The notes under the pieces are model-generated. The model was not told the origin of the DNA. It saw only the letters and a list, made by a program, of their open reading frames with translations, and made no database searches. Position numbers and translations under genes: made by a program. DNA of 5,232 bases from Methanobacterium sp. PtaU1.Bin242 (lineage in GTDB: Archaea > Methanobacteriota > Methanobacteria > Methanobacteriales > Methanobacteriaceae): assembly GCA_002067565.1 (NCBI GenBank), contig MVQZ01000051.1, positions 1 through 5,232 on the forward strand, read 5' to 3'. The number at the start of each line of letters is the position of its first letter. Positions within the stretch are counted from its first letter, which is position 1. This document shows, piece by piece, positions 1-5,231 of the stretch.

Positions 1-169
1 AGTATAAAATGTACTCCGTAATGATAGAAGATGTTATATTGCCTGGTACGGCAGGTACTTCTATACCTAATACCAATAAAGTCATGGATATGGCAAATAT
101 ACCATCTGCTAGTGTTTCAAGTCTATTAGTAGGGATAAAAGGTATGGGTGGAGTTTTTTCTGTTGACAT
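1..169 (-). CDS. TMEM175-family (DUF1211) membrane protein, N-terminal fragment
   Basis: Only the first 56 codons are visible; the gene continues past the left edge of the window. After a short polar, proline-rich leader (residues 1-15), residues 16-39 read RLETLADGIFAISMTLLVLG followed by IEVP. This closely fits the first transmembrane helix of the TMEM175/DUF1211 family, whose usual form is R-x-x-(F/L)-S-D-G-(V/I)-F-A-I-A-x-T-L-L-V-L. Characterised family members are potassium-selective channels built from six-helix units, but many prokaryotic members are untested. The signature FSD triplet is LAD here, a small departure. The ATG at 169-167 is preceded by AAGGT (about 178-181) at suitable distance, and lies 16 bases after the hisB stop with no terminator between. 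Co-transcription with ferredoxin and hisB is therefore likely. The family call rests on one helix; the channel function is inferred. Confidence 0.72.
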   Translation of the reverse strand, partial: MSTEKTPPIPFIPTNRLETLADGIFAISMTLLVLGIEVPAVPGNITSSIITEYILY

Positions 170-185
170 TTATTTAAACCTTATT

Positions 186-764
186 TTAAATCACGCCCTT
201 TGTACTGGGAATTGATTCATGGGTAATTCTTGTTGCTTCATGTAATGCACGGGATAGAGCTTTAAAGAGTGCTTCTATCTGATGATGGTCGTTTTCTCCT
301 TCACATTTAGCATGTAGATTCATTTTCCCTGAACTGGCCAGAGATTCTAAGAAATGTCCTACATTTTCTGTACTTAGCTCTCCTACTTTACTCTTTTTAA
401 ATGGCAGATCCAGCACTGTATAACTTCTTCCTGAAAGATCAACGGCCACCATAGCTAAAGACTCATCCATAGGTACCAGAGCATGTGCCATCCTTTTAAT
501 GCCTTTTTTATCACCAAGGGCCTCTTTAAAAACTTCTCCCAGGAGTATTCCTACATCTTCCACTGTGTGATGGTCATCCACCCCTAAATCTCCTTTTGCC
601 TTAATATTTAAGTCAAACATTCCATGTTTGGCAAATGAGTCTAACATATGGTCGAAAAAATCTATTCCTGTGTTTATCTGGAACTGACCATTTCCGTCTA
701 GGTCAAGAGTAATTTCAATTTCTGTTTCATTCGTTTTTCTCTGTGATGTTTTCTTTCTTTTCAT
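186..764 (-). CDS. hisB: Imidazoleglycerol-phosphate dehydratase
   Basis: This enzyme removes water from D-erythro-imidazole-glycerol phosphate to give imidazole-acetol phosphate, the sixth step of histidine synthesis, in the cytosol. The visible signatures are complete: R-K-T-N-E-T near the N-terminus, the FDHM motif at residues 38-41, the first metal-binding block DDHHTVED at about 63-70 and the second, DHHQIEA, at about 159-165. The His and Glu residues of these blocks bind the two manganese ions in the family. The length, 192 residues, is normal for a monofunctional HisB; no phosphatase domain is fused. An ATG at 773 in the same frame would add three residues, but the AAGGG ribosome-binding sequence directly abuts it. 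That sequence is nine bases from the ATG at 764, which I prefer. The gene overlaps the ferredoxin gene by 38 bases, so translation may be coupled. No other his gene is in view. Confidence 0.96.
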   Translation of the reverse strand: MKRKKTSQRKTNETEIEITLDLDGNGQFQINTGIDFFDHMLDSFAKHGMFDLNIKAKGDLGVDDHHTVEDVGILLGEVFKEALGDKKGIKRMAHALVPMDESLAMVAVDLSGRSYTVLDLPFKKSKVGELSTENVGHFLESLASSGKMNLHAKCEGENDHHQIEALFKALSRALHEATRITHESIPSTKGVI

Positions 765-954
765 CTGTAACATCCCTTATAACTGTTATGGCCCCCTCAG
801 GACATGCTGATGCACATAATGTACATAAATGACAGTATCTAAGATTTCCTGCCTTTGCTTTATCATTTATTTTCCAAATTATTGCTCCTTTAGGACATGC
901 TTCTTTACATTTTCCACAACTGGTACATTTCTCTTTATCAATATCTATCTTCAT
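727..954 (-). CDS. Small 2[4Fe-4S] ferredoxin
   Basis: This 75-residue protein has two ferredoxin cluster motifs. The first is C-x2-C-x2-C-x3-C-P at Cys10, 13, 16 and 20. The second is the same pattern at Cys41, 44, 47 and 51. It should bind two [4Fe-4S] clusters and act as a soluble cytosolic electron carrier, or as a subunit of a redox enzyme. A 12-residue, highly charged tail (DEKKENITEKNE) follows the fold. It is encoded by the stretch shared with hisB, so its composition may partly reflect the overlap. An ATG at 966 could add four residues (MELY). The sequence GGAG at 961-964 overlaps that codon and is ideally placed, six bases before the ATG at 954, so 954 is preferred. The partner enzyme cannot be read from the neighbours: histidine synthesis at the HisB step needs no electrons. 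The family is certain; the specific role is unknown. Confidence 0.92.
   Translation of the reverse strand: MKIDIDKEKCTSCGKCKEACPKGAIIWKINDKAKAGNLRYCHLCTLCASACPEGAITVIRDVTDEKKENITEKNE
774..778 (-). promoter_or_regulatory. Ribosome-binding site deciding the hisB start
   Basis: The minus strand reads AAGGG immediately followed by an in-frame ATG at 773, then nine bases later by the ATG at 764. A ribosome cannot use a Shine-Dalgarno sequence with no spacer, so the second ATG is the better start. The site lies inside the ferredoxin coding sequence. Confidence 0.5.
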
Positions 955-960
955 ATACAA

Positions 961-964
961 CTCC
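961..964 (-). promoter_or_regulatory. Ribosome-binding site deciding the ferredoxin start
   Basis: GGAG on the minus strand ends six bases before the ATG at 954. It overlaps an upstream in-frame ATG at 966, which has no comparable site of its own. This favours the shorter 75-residue ferredoxin. Confidence 0.55.
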
Positions 965-970
965 ATATTA

Positions 971-990
971 TTATAACTTATAAGTTATAA
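971..990. repeat. Perfect 20-bp palindrome upstream of ferredoxin
   Basis: The sequence TTATAACTTATAAGTTATAA is identical to its own reverse complement over all 20 bases. It contains ATAACTT at 973-979 and its complement AAGTTAT at 982-988, the same heptamer that builds the array at 1067-1227, but it is not in phase with that array. It ends six bases before the ferredoxin ribosome-binding site. It could be an operator for a dimeric regulator, with the ModE-like protein encoded just upstream an obvious candidate. It could also include TATA-like promoter sequence or form an RNA hairpin. The symmetry is seen directly; the function is inferred. Confidence 0.6.
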
Positions 991-1066
991 TAATTAAAAT
1001 CTGATTTTTTAAATATCAAATTGGCGATTTTAGAGAAATTGAAGCCTTTAAACTCTCTAGATAATT

Positions 1067-1227
1067 ATAATTTATAAGTCATAACTTCTTAGTTATAACT
1101 TGTAACATCTAACTGATAACTTATACTTTCTAATTTATAAGTCATAACTTCTTAGTTATAACTTGCAACATCTAACTGATAACTTATATCCTATAACTTA
1201 TAAGTATTAACTTATAACTTATAATCA
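1067..1227. repeat. Tandem array of about 23 heptamers (ATAACTT type)
   Basis: Starting at 1067, the sequence divides into 23 consecutive 7-base units with best match ATAACTT. Eight units are exact, starting at 1081, 1095, 1116, 1144, 1158, 1179, 1193 and 1214; all are in the same phase, so every spacing is a multiple of seven. Other units are variants such as ATAATTT, ATAAGTC, CTTAGTT, CTAACTG and TTAACTT. The array starts about 110 bases upstream of the ferredoxin start and ends two bases before the ModE-like gene's stop codon. It therefore fills most of the gap between these genes. Some unit pairs form short palindromes: AGTTATAACT at 1091-1100 and 1154-1163, and ACTTATAAGT at 1196-1205. 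No T-tract terminator for the regulator gene is visible, so transcription may pass through. It may be a cluster of protein-binding sites, or only a neutral tandem repeat. Confidence 0.8.
1068..1188. repeat. 58-bp direct repeat, two copies at 63-bp period
   Basis: Bases 1068-1125 and 1131-1188 match at 57 of 58 positions; the one difference is T at 1103 versus C at 1166. The period of 63 is exactly nine heptamers, so this is a higher-order duplication inside the heptamer array. The near identity suggests a recent duplication, or homogenisation of the copies. 63 bp also corresponds to about six helical turns of B-DNA, which would place equivalent sites on the same face. Confidence 0.9.
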
Positions 1228-1229
1228 TA

Positions 1230-1925
1230 TTATAATTTTATAACCGGCACAGAAGCTGCTTTGAAACCAATAAAAACATTTTTACCAAGGGTTAAATTTA
1301 ATTCTTCTCTTGAAAATTCAGTAATATCTGCTAATAGACTAATTCTTTCAGTTAAAGATATTCTAAGTCTCACCATTTCATTTTGAAAGCCCATTTCGAT
1401 TATTTTACCTTCAAATATATTTCTAACACTTGATTCCTGCGGTTTCAACATTATAAATATTTCTTCAGGACTAATTAACAATAAAACTTCGTCTCCAACC
1501 TTAATATCTTCTATTATTGGAAGTACGATGGTTTTTTCATCCAAATCCACATTCATAACTCTGCCATCTCTATCAATATTTAATACACGACCTTCTAATT
1601 CATTGAGGTCAGAATGTTTTTTTATAATACTATTAAACTTAGCATATTCTTTAGTTACCATTTTTCCCATATTAGTTAGCTTACTTCCGCCGCCACCGCC
1701 AGCCCCACCTCTTTTCGTTGCAACAATCTTTGAATCAAGCTGATTTTCAATTGTTTCTATATATTTTAAGGCTGTTCTGTAGGGAATGCCTGTTTTTTTA
1801 GAGGCTCTGGTGATAGAACCATATTCTTTAATATATTTTAAAAGAAGATATTTTTTGTAGTCCAAAATTATGGATTTGTTTCCAATATGTAACTGACATT
1901 CAGGACTGTCACTTGAACTACTCAT
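1230..1925 (-). CDS. ModE-like molybdate/tungstate-responsive transcriptional regulator
   Basis: The 231-residue protein has the ModE layout. Residues 24-68 form a LysR-type winged helix-turn-helix (GSITRASKKTGIPYRTALKY). Then comes the glycine-rich wing KRGGAGGGGGSKLT at 71-84, very typical of ModE N-terminal domains, and a helical linker at 88-108. Two oxyanion-binding TOBE/Mop domains follow, at about 110-162 and 165-229; the second opens with SSVRN, like the SARN of Mop domains. Bacterial ModE dimers bind molybdate or tungstate through these domains and then bind operators of transport and molybdoenzyme genes. In a methanogen, candidate targets would be oxyanion transport and formylmethanofuran dehydrogenase genes, none of which is in view. 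The ATG at 1925 has GGGG eight bases upstream. The gene lies 69 bases after the flavoprotein gene and two bases from the heptamer array. The ligand and targets are inferred. Confidence 0.87.
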   Translation of the reverse strand: MSSSSDSPECQLHIGNKSIILDYKKYLLLKYIKEYGSITRASKKTGIPYRTALKYIETIENQLDSKIVATKRGGAGGGGGSKLTNMGKMVTKEYAKFNSIIKKHSDLNELEGRVLNIDRDGRVMNVDLDEKTIVLPIIEDIKVGDEVLLLISPEEIFIMLKPQESSVRNIFEGKIIEMGFQNEMVRLRISLTERISLLADITEFSREELNLTLGKNVFIGFKAASVPVIKL

Positions 1926-1994
1926 TTCTACATCCCCATAAACTGATCATGTTTTATATTCTTTAGATCATTAATTTGTGTCATAAAATTAAAT
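1926..1994 (-). promoter_or_regulatory. Possible promoter region of the ModE-like gene
   Basis: This 69-base gap carries a GGGGATG ribosome-binding region near 1934-1940. On the minus strand there are two TATA-like stretches: TTTTATGA at 1981-1988, whose start site near 1960 would leave a leader including the ribosome-binding site, and AATATAAAA at 1952-1960, which would place the start too close to the ATG. GATCAT occurs at 1945-1950 and again exactly 21 bases on at 1966-1971, possibly a pair of operator half-sites. A 12-bp palindrome, ATTAAATTTAAT, covers the preceding stop codon at 1988-1999. There is no T-tract terminator, so read-through from the flavoprotein gene is also possible. Confidence 0.3.
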
Positions 1995-2591
1995 TTAATC
2001 TTTTTCCAATTCAAAGTTTTCCAGAAACAATGCGAATCTTTTTATAGTTTTCCTCAGACTTTTAAATCCTTCTTCATCTTCTTTAACCCCTTGAAGAGTG
2101 TCCTGAGACCAGAAATTCGCACCTAGATTAGCTCCAAAGGCCCCACCACTTACTGGAATAGCCCCGGTAAGGATATAGAATGTCATTATTTGTTGTATGG
2201 CAAGCTCCTGCCCACCTATTCTATCTCCACCAACAGCAATGGCCATTCCTACCTTGAAACGCAAAAAATCATAGTCAACAGCACCTAAAGCACGGCAACG
2301 ATCCATTATTGACTTAAGCTGGGCGCTCAGACCCCCATTATAGACGGGAGTGGCCATTATTATTCCTTCTGCATCTTTAATCGATGGATAAATTTCGTAC
2401 ATGTCATCTTTCATTATGCAATGTCCCTCGCGAATGCAGTAATCACAATGTTTACAGGGACTTATATTTTTGCCTCTAACACCAAAAAATTCGGTTTCAA
2501 AATTTTTTTCTTCTAACAGTTGCAATGCTTCTCTTAAGACATAATCGGTGGCCTGCTTTCTCGGACTTCCGCATATTCCTAGTACAACCAT
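1995..2591 (-). CDS. Iron-sulfur flavoprotein (Isf family, NADPH-dependent FMN reductase fold)
   Basis: This 198-residue cytosolic protein has a flavodoxin-like fold. The N-terminal strand and phosphate loop GICGSPRKQAT (residues 5-15) should hold the FMN phosphate, and TPVYNGGLSAQLKSIMDR (about 81-98) is the second typical flavin-site block. Between them is a compact cluster motif C-x2-C-x2-C-x5-C at Cys46, 49, 52 and 58. This is the hallmark of the Isf family described from methanogens, where it binds one [4Fe-4S] cluster next to FMN. Plain NAD(P)H:FMN reductases lack these cysteines. Isf proteins accept electrons from ferredoxin and can reduce oxygen or peroxide in vitro, so a role in oxidative-stress defence or electron transfer is likely but not proven here. 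The length matches the family. The ATG at 2591 has GGAG eight bases upstream. It probably has its own promoter in the 301-base gap behind it. Confidence 0.9.
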   Translation of the reverse strand: MVVLGICGSPRKQATDYVLREALQLLEEKNFETEFFGVRGKNISPCKHCDYCIREGHCIMKDDMYEIYPSIKDAEGIIMATPVYNGGLSAQLKSIMDRCRALGAVDYDFLRFKVGMAIAVGGDRIGGQELAIQQIMTFYILTGAIPVSGGAFGANLGANFWSQDTLQGVKEDEEGFKSLRKTIKRFALFLENFELEKD

Positions 2592-2662
2592 GTAAATAAC
2601 TCCACTTATGTTACATATTAATTAATCAAATTTGCTTGGATGGTAACTTCCCCAGATTAATT

Positions 2663-2713
2663 CATATATATCGTCTTGAAGATAGTATCTAAAAAAATAT
2701 TTTTTCATATAAA
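2663..2713 (-). promoter_or_regulatory. Candidate TATA boxes for the iron-sulfur flavoprotein gene
   Basis: Two elements on the minus strand resemble the archaeal TATA consensus (TTTATATA). TTTATATG at 2706-2713 is the better sequence match and would give a leader of about 95 bases. TATATATG at 2663-2670 would start transcription near 2641 and give a leader of about 50 bases. I cannot tell which is used from sequence alone. Confidence 0.4.
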
Positions 2714-2760
2714 GAGGTTTGAGTTATTCTAACACAAATACCTATCTAATTAGAGTTAGG

Positions 2761-2780
2761 GATAATATGAATTCATTATC
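2761..2780. repeat. Inverted repeat, possible operator
   Basis: GATAAT (2761-2766) and ATTATC (2775-2780) are perfect complements around an eight-base centre, and ATGAATTCAT at 2767-2776 is itself palindromic. The element lies about 50 bases upstream of the farther TATA candidate of the flavoprotein gene. In such AT-rich DNA a short dyad can arise by chance. Confidence 0.35.
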
Positions 2781-2822
2781 CACAATAAAGTATGAGCATA
2801 GATCAAATATTTCTACTCTCTG

Positions 2823-2851
2823 AAAAAAAAGGATAAAATGAAATAAAAAAA
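2823..2851 (-). terminator. T-tract terminator of fae-hps
   Basis: About 40 to 70 bases beyond the fae-hps stop, the minus strand has T7 (2845-2851) and then T8 (2823-2830), separated by an AT-rich spacer. Consecutive T-runs without a strong hairpin are the usual archaeal terminator form. No good stem precedes them. Confidence 0.6.
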
Positions 2852-2892
2852 GGCAATGTTGGTCTAACGTTATTTAGTTCCTTAATTTTATA

Positions 2893-4134
2893 TTAACCTT
2901 TGCTAGGGTCAATATCAATGGATTCGTCCTCATCTAGGGCCAGTCTCATGGTATCTGGGTCTTGAGGCATATATTTCAGGAAATCATCAGTTGCTCGGCG
3001 TGCATCTCTGGATCCAATAATGTAACGCCCTACGACTATAATATCTGCTCCACTGCCTAGGGCTTGGTCTACCTTATCTGGTGTTATTCCTCCAGCAACT
3101 GCCACCAGTTTTCCTTTACCGATAATTTCTTTGATCTCTTTTATATTACCCCATTCTGTTACATCACCTATTATCTCACCTTTTTCGGCTTTATGAGTTT
3201 CCAAATCAACATTTCTGTGCAGAAGAACTATGTCTGGTTTGTATTTAAGGGCTTTCAGTTTTTCTACAAAGTTTTCCACGTTCATCATATCCAGTATGGA
3301 GTAGATGCCCTGTTTAGATGCTTCATGAACTGCCTTTTGGATGGATTCCAGGGTTCCTAATCCGGAAATGGCTACTGCATCTGCAGTTTCATCTGCAGCT
3401 ATTTTAACCTCAATTCTTCCAACATCCAGGGTTTTAAGGTCTGCGATGATAAAAGCATCTTTTCTTAGCTCACGTATCTTGCTGATAATTCCCACACCAA
3501 ATTTTTTAACCAACGGGGTACCTGCTTCTATGAGTATTCTTTCTCTGTTGGGCAGGCTGTCTATTATGCGTTCCATGTCCTCCATATTATCCAAATCAAG
3601 GGCCACTTGTAAATAAGGAGGATTCCATAATCTTACCACCTTAAAACCCATTATGGGATGTAATCCTCTGTCTTTTTCCGCCAAAACTTTATTAATTGAC
3701 GGATATTTGTCCATAGCTCTTCTTATAGCCAATTTAGTCGCTCCATAGTTGTACTGATAGATTTTACGATAATCCTCTGCATCAGGATGTATGAACACAT
3801 TAACCAGGATCACCATGTTTTCAGCATCATCTTTATTTATGATCCCTTCTGCCACTGCATCGGAAACAGCACGACCTACAGCGGTCTGTGCCGGGCCGAA
3901 TATTTTATCCGCATCTTTCAAGCCGCTTACAGTTACCTTAGGTACGATTAAAGTAGCTGGTTTGGTGAGTAGATTAGGTCTTATAACCGTTAAAAGTGGT
4001 GTGTGTCCTATAGAAAGACCAGTCATGTTTTCCACAAAGGCTGCGCCAACAGGACCTTCTTTATCTCCTATTACTAAATCAATATGGGCGATTTCATTGC
4101 CACTTCCTATTAAAGCTTCCCCTATCTTATACAT
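2893..4134 (-). CDS. fae-hps: Bifunctional formaldehyde-activating enzyme / 3-hexulose-6-phosphate synthase
   Basis: This 413-residue cytosolic protein fuses two enzymes. Residues 1 to about 160 are Fae, which condenses formaldehyde with tetrahydromethanopterin to methylene-tetrahydromethanopterin. The opening MYKIGEALIGSGNEIAHIDL is typical, with the expected catalytic His at position 17. Residues about 172-390 are Hps, an OMP-decarboxylase-type barrel with the D-x-K-x-x-D motif (Asp232, Lys234, Asp237) and the phosphate-binding GGIT (348-351) and VGRYIIGS (368-375). In methanogens Hps is thought to work toward cleavage of hexulose 6-phosphate into ribulose 5-phosphate and formaldehyde, supplying pentoses without an oxidative pentose phosphate pathway; Fae then captures the formaldehyde. 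An acidic tail (DEDESIDIDPSKG) ends the protein. The ATG at 4134 follows GGAGG at 4145-4149. The gene seems to be a single transcription unit, with its own TATA box and T-tract end. Confidence 0.96.
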   Translation of the reverse strand: MYKIGEALIGSGNEIAHIDLVIGDKEGPVGAAFVENMTGLSIGHTPLLTVIRPNLLTKPATLIVPKVTVSGLKDADKIFGPAQTAVGRAVSDAVAEGIINKDDAENMVILVNVFIHPDAEDYRKIYQYNYGATKLAIRRAMDKYPSINKVLAEKDRGLHPIMGFKVVRLWNPPYLQVALDLDNMEDMERIIDSLPNRERILIEAGTPLVKKFGVGIISKIRELRKDAFIIADLKTLDVGRIEVKIAADETADAVAISGLGTLESIQKAVHEASKQGIYSILDMMNVENFVEKLKALKYKPDIVLLHRNVDLETHKAEKGEIIGDVTEWGNIKEIKEIIGKGKLVAVAGGITPDKVDQALGSGADIIVVGRYIIGSRDARRATDDFLKYMPQDPDTMRLALDEDESIDIDPSKG

Positions 4135-4144
4135 TGTTTATTAT

Positions 4145-4201
4145 CCTCCAGAATATAGCTAATTAGAGTTACAATTAATGTTATTGGGATTACAATATAA
4201 A
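4145..4201 (-). promoter_or_regulatory. Promoter and leader of fae-hps
   Basis: On the minus strand TTTATATT at 4194-4201 is a good archaeal TATA box, with the A-rich AAGAAAT just upstream (about 4205-4211) as a possible TFB-recognition element. Transcription would start near 4172, giving a leader of about 38 bases. The ribosome-binding sequence GGAGG at 4145-4149 is ten bases from the ATG, slightly longer than usual spacing. The 13-base word CTAATTAGAGTTA at 4159-4171, at the predicted start, recurs at 2746-2758. Confidence 0.6.
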
Positions 4202-4329
4202 TAAATTTCTTATCATAAAGTGTTAAGACTAATTCAAATATGGAATAATTTTTAAAAAAATTCATGAGATACATAAAATAAATAATTCCTGATAATTTAA
4301 ATAAATATTATATTTGCAATAATGAATAT

Positions 4330-4373
4330 AAAAAAAAAGAATTTATAAACAGTTAGAATTCTACTAACTGTTT
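4330..4373 (-). terminator. Stem-loop plus T9 terminator of the surface-protein gene
   Basis: Thirteen bases beyond the stop codon the minus strand forms a perfect 10-bp stem, AAACAGTTAG with CTAACTGTTT (4364-4373 and 4347-4356), with a 7-base loop. Eight bases later comes a run of nine T (4330-4338). This looks like a bacterial-style intrinsic terminator, although the stem is AT-rich, and archaeal RNA polymerase mainly responds to the T-run. Confidence 0.75.
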
Positions 4374-4385
4374 TTGGAAATCTGT

Positions 4386-5231
4386 TTAGTTAAAACTTGC
4401 GTTTAATGCTTTAACCACTTGTAGTGCGTAGTTGTACAATACTTCCTGGTAGTTGTCCACGTTCTGATAGACTTCGTAGATTACAGCAGGTATTCCTTTT
4501 TTGGCTATAGGTATTGTCACATAGTTGGGACTGGTACCGTCAGCAACCTGATAATATTTCAGGAAGTCTGTATTGGCGATTAACTTATTGGCGTAGCTTT
4601 TGGACTGTGCACCGTTACTTGGTGCGAATACAAAGTTATCCTGTAATTCTCCACCGTTGTAATAGAATCCTCTGTTAGAGTGGACATCTAATGCCAGTTT
4701 GAAAGATGTATCTATGTTAGGAACAACATATTTGTTGGCCAGATTCTGTCCTTGTGTTCTGCTGGTTGTGTAATCAGTGGCGTTGTAAACTCGTACCTGA
4801 TATACCCAGATCTGTATATTATCCAAGGTGGATGCCAAGGCTTTTATCGCATTTAACACGGCTAAATGGGCCTGTCCCTCCTGTGGATGGACTCCAATAA
4901 TCACAGCAACTTTATTAGTTCCTGTACCAAATGGACCCAGTTTCTGTACAAAACCATATGAATTCTGCCCTAACATGGTTGTGGTGTAATTGGTATTATT
5001 TCCAGGTGTTGGTGTAGGTGTTGGTGCGATGGTTCCCCAGGCTTTTACAGAAACACTGTTAGGAAGAGCTTTGTTGGTGTTGTAATAGTTCATTATTTTG
5101 CTGTACATGTATACCATTGATTCATAGCGCATTTTTCCTAGTGAAGTGGTTACATAATTGGGTAGTCTACCATTTTTATCAACAAACGTTTTCACGCTTT
5201 TAGCCAGACTTAAATACTCTGATTTAGCGAT
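4386..5231 (-). CDS. Pseudomurein-binding-repeat protein with M14-type zinc peptidase-like domain, C-terminal part
   Basis: The reading frame is open to the right edge, so the N-terminus lies outside; a GTG at 5195 is in frame but probably internal, because the repeat begins before it. Of 281 visible residues, about 4-64 form a pseudomurein-binding repeat, with the tell-tale VKTFVDKNGRLPNYV and a second LPNSVSV. A Pro/Thr linker (APTPTPTPG, about 69-77) leads to a C-terminal domain with zinc carboxypeptidase features like the AstE/aspartoacylase branch of M14. These are HPQE at 115-118 (two zinc ligands), DVHSNRG with His184 as probable third ligand, and YEVYQN with Glu253 as probable catalytic acid. 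The protein is probably exported and wall-bound, with a signal peptide and perhaps more repeats upstream. It may trim pseudomurein peptides, but the substrate is unknown. Known pseudomurein endoisopeptidases are cysteine enzymes of a different fold. Confidence 0.8.
   Translation of the reverse strand: MAKSEYLSLAKSVKTFVDKNGRLPNYVTTSLGKMRYESMVYMYSKIMNYYNTNKALPNSVSVKAWGTIAPTPTPTPGNNTNYTTTMLGQNSYGFVQKLGPFGTGTNKVAVIIGVHPQEGQAHLAVLNAIKALASTLDNIQIWVYQVRVYNATDYTTSRTQGQNLANKYVVPNIDTSFKLALDVHSNRGFYYNGGELQDNFVFAPSNGAQSKSYANKLIANTDFLKYYQVADGTSPNYVTIPIAKKGIPAVIYEVYQNVDNYQEVLYNYALQVVKALNASFN

Larger units (their letters stand above)
2592..2892. other. 301-base AT-rich intergenic region between fae-hps and the flavoprotein gene
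   Basis: I see no coding sequence, tRNA or obvious structured RNA here. The fae-hps-proximal end carries two T-tracts in minus-strand reading (likely terminator, 2823-2851). The middle carries an inverted repeat at 2761-2780. The flavoprotein-proximal end carries two TATA-like elements and a GGAG ribosome-binding site. Confidence 0.6.

Noticed and set aside
9..215. Plus-strand open frame of 68 codons at the left edge
   Set aside because: It is the antisense of the TMEM175-like N-terminus and the end of hisB; the minus-strand reading gives a recognisable family motif and a sensible ribosome-binding site, the plus-strand one does not.
186..773. hisB starting at the ATG at 773
   Set aside because: The AAGGG ribosome-binding sequence abuts this codon without a spacer, and the extra residues MLQ are not typical; the ATG at 764 is preferred.
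1031..1059. TAGAGA / TCTCTA inverted repeat as a hairpin or attenuator
   Set aside because: Only six paired bases around a 17-base loop, which is weak and likely chance.
967..1229. CRISPR array
   Set aside because: The repeats are contiguous 7-base units within a 63-bp duplication; there are no unique spacers of regular length and no cas genes in view.
967..1229. Replication origin
   Set aside because: The AT-rich repeats could suggest one, but no Cdc6/Orc1 gene or recognisable origin-recognition box is present in the window.
1528..1743. Plus-strand open frame with a proline-rich stretch
   Set aside because: The run of prolines is the antisense of the glycine-rich ModE wing; there is no supporting start signal.
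3064..4162. Three plus-strand open frames over fae-hps
   Set aside because: They lie opposite a well-supported enzyme gene and their products show no recognisable domain.
5193..5195. GTG at 5195 as the start of the surface-protein gene
   Set aside because: The frame stays open upstream to the window edge, and the residues before it (SEYLSLAKS) continue the pseudomurein-binding repeat, so the GTG is most likely an internal valine codon.
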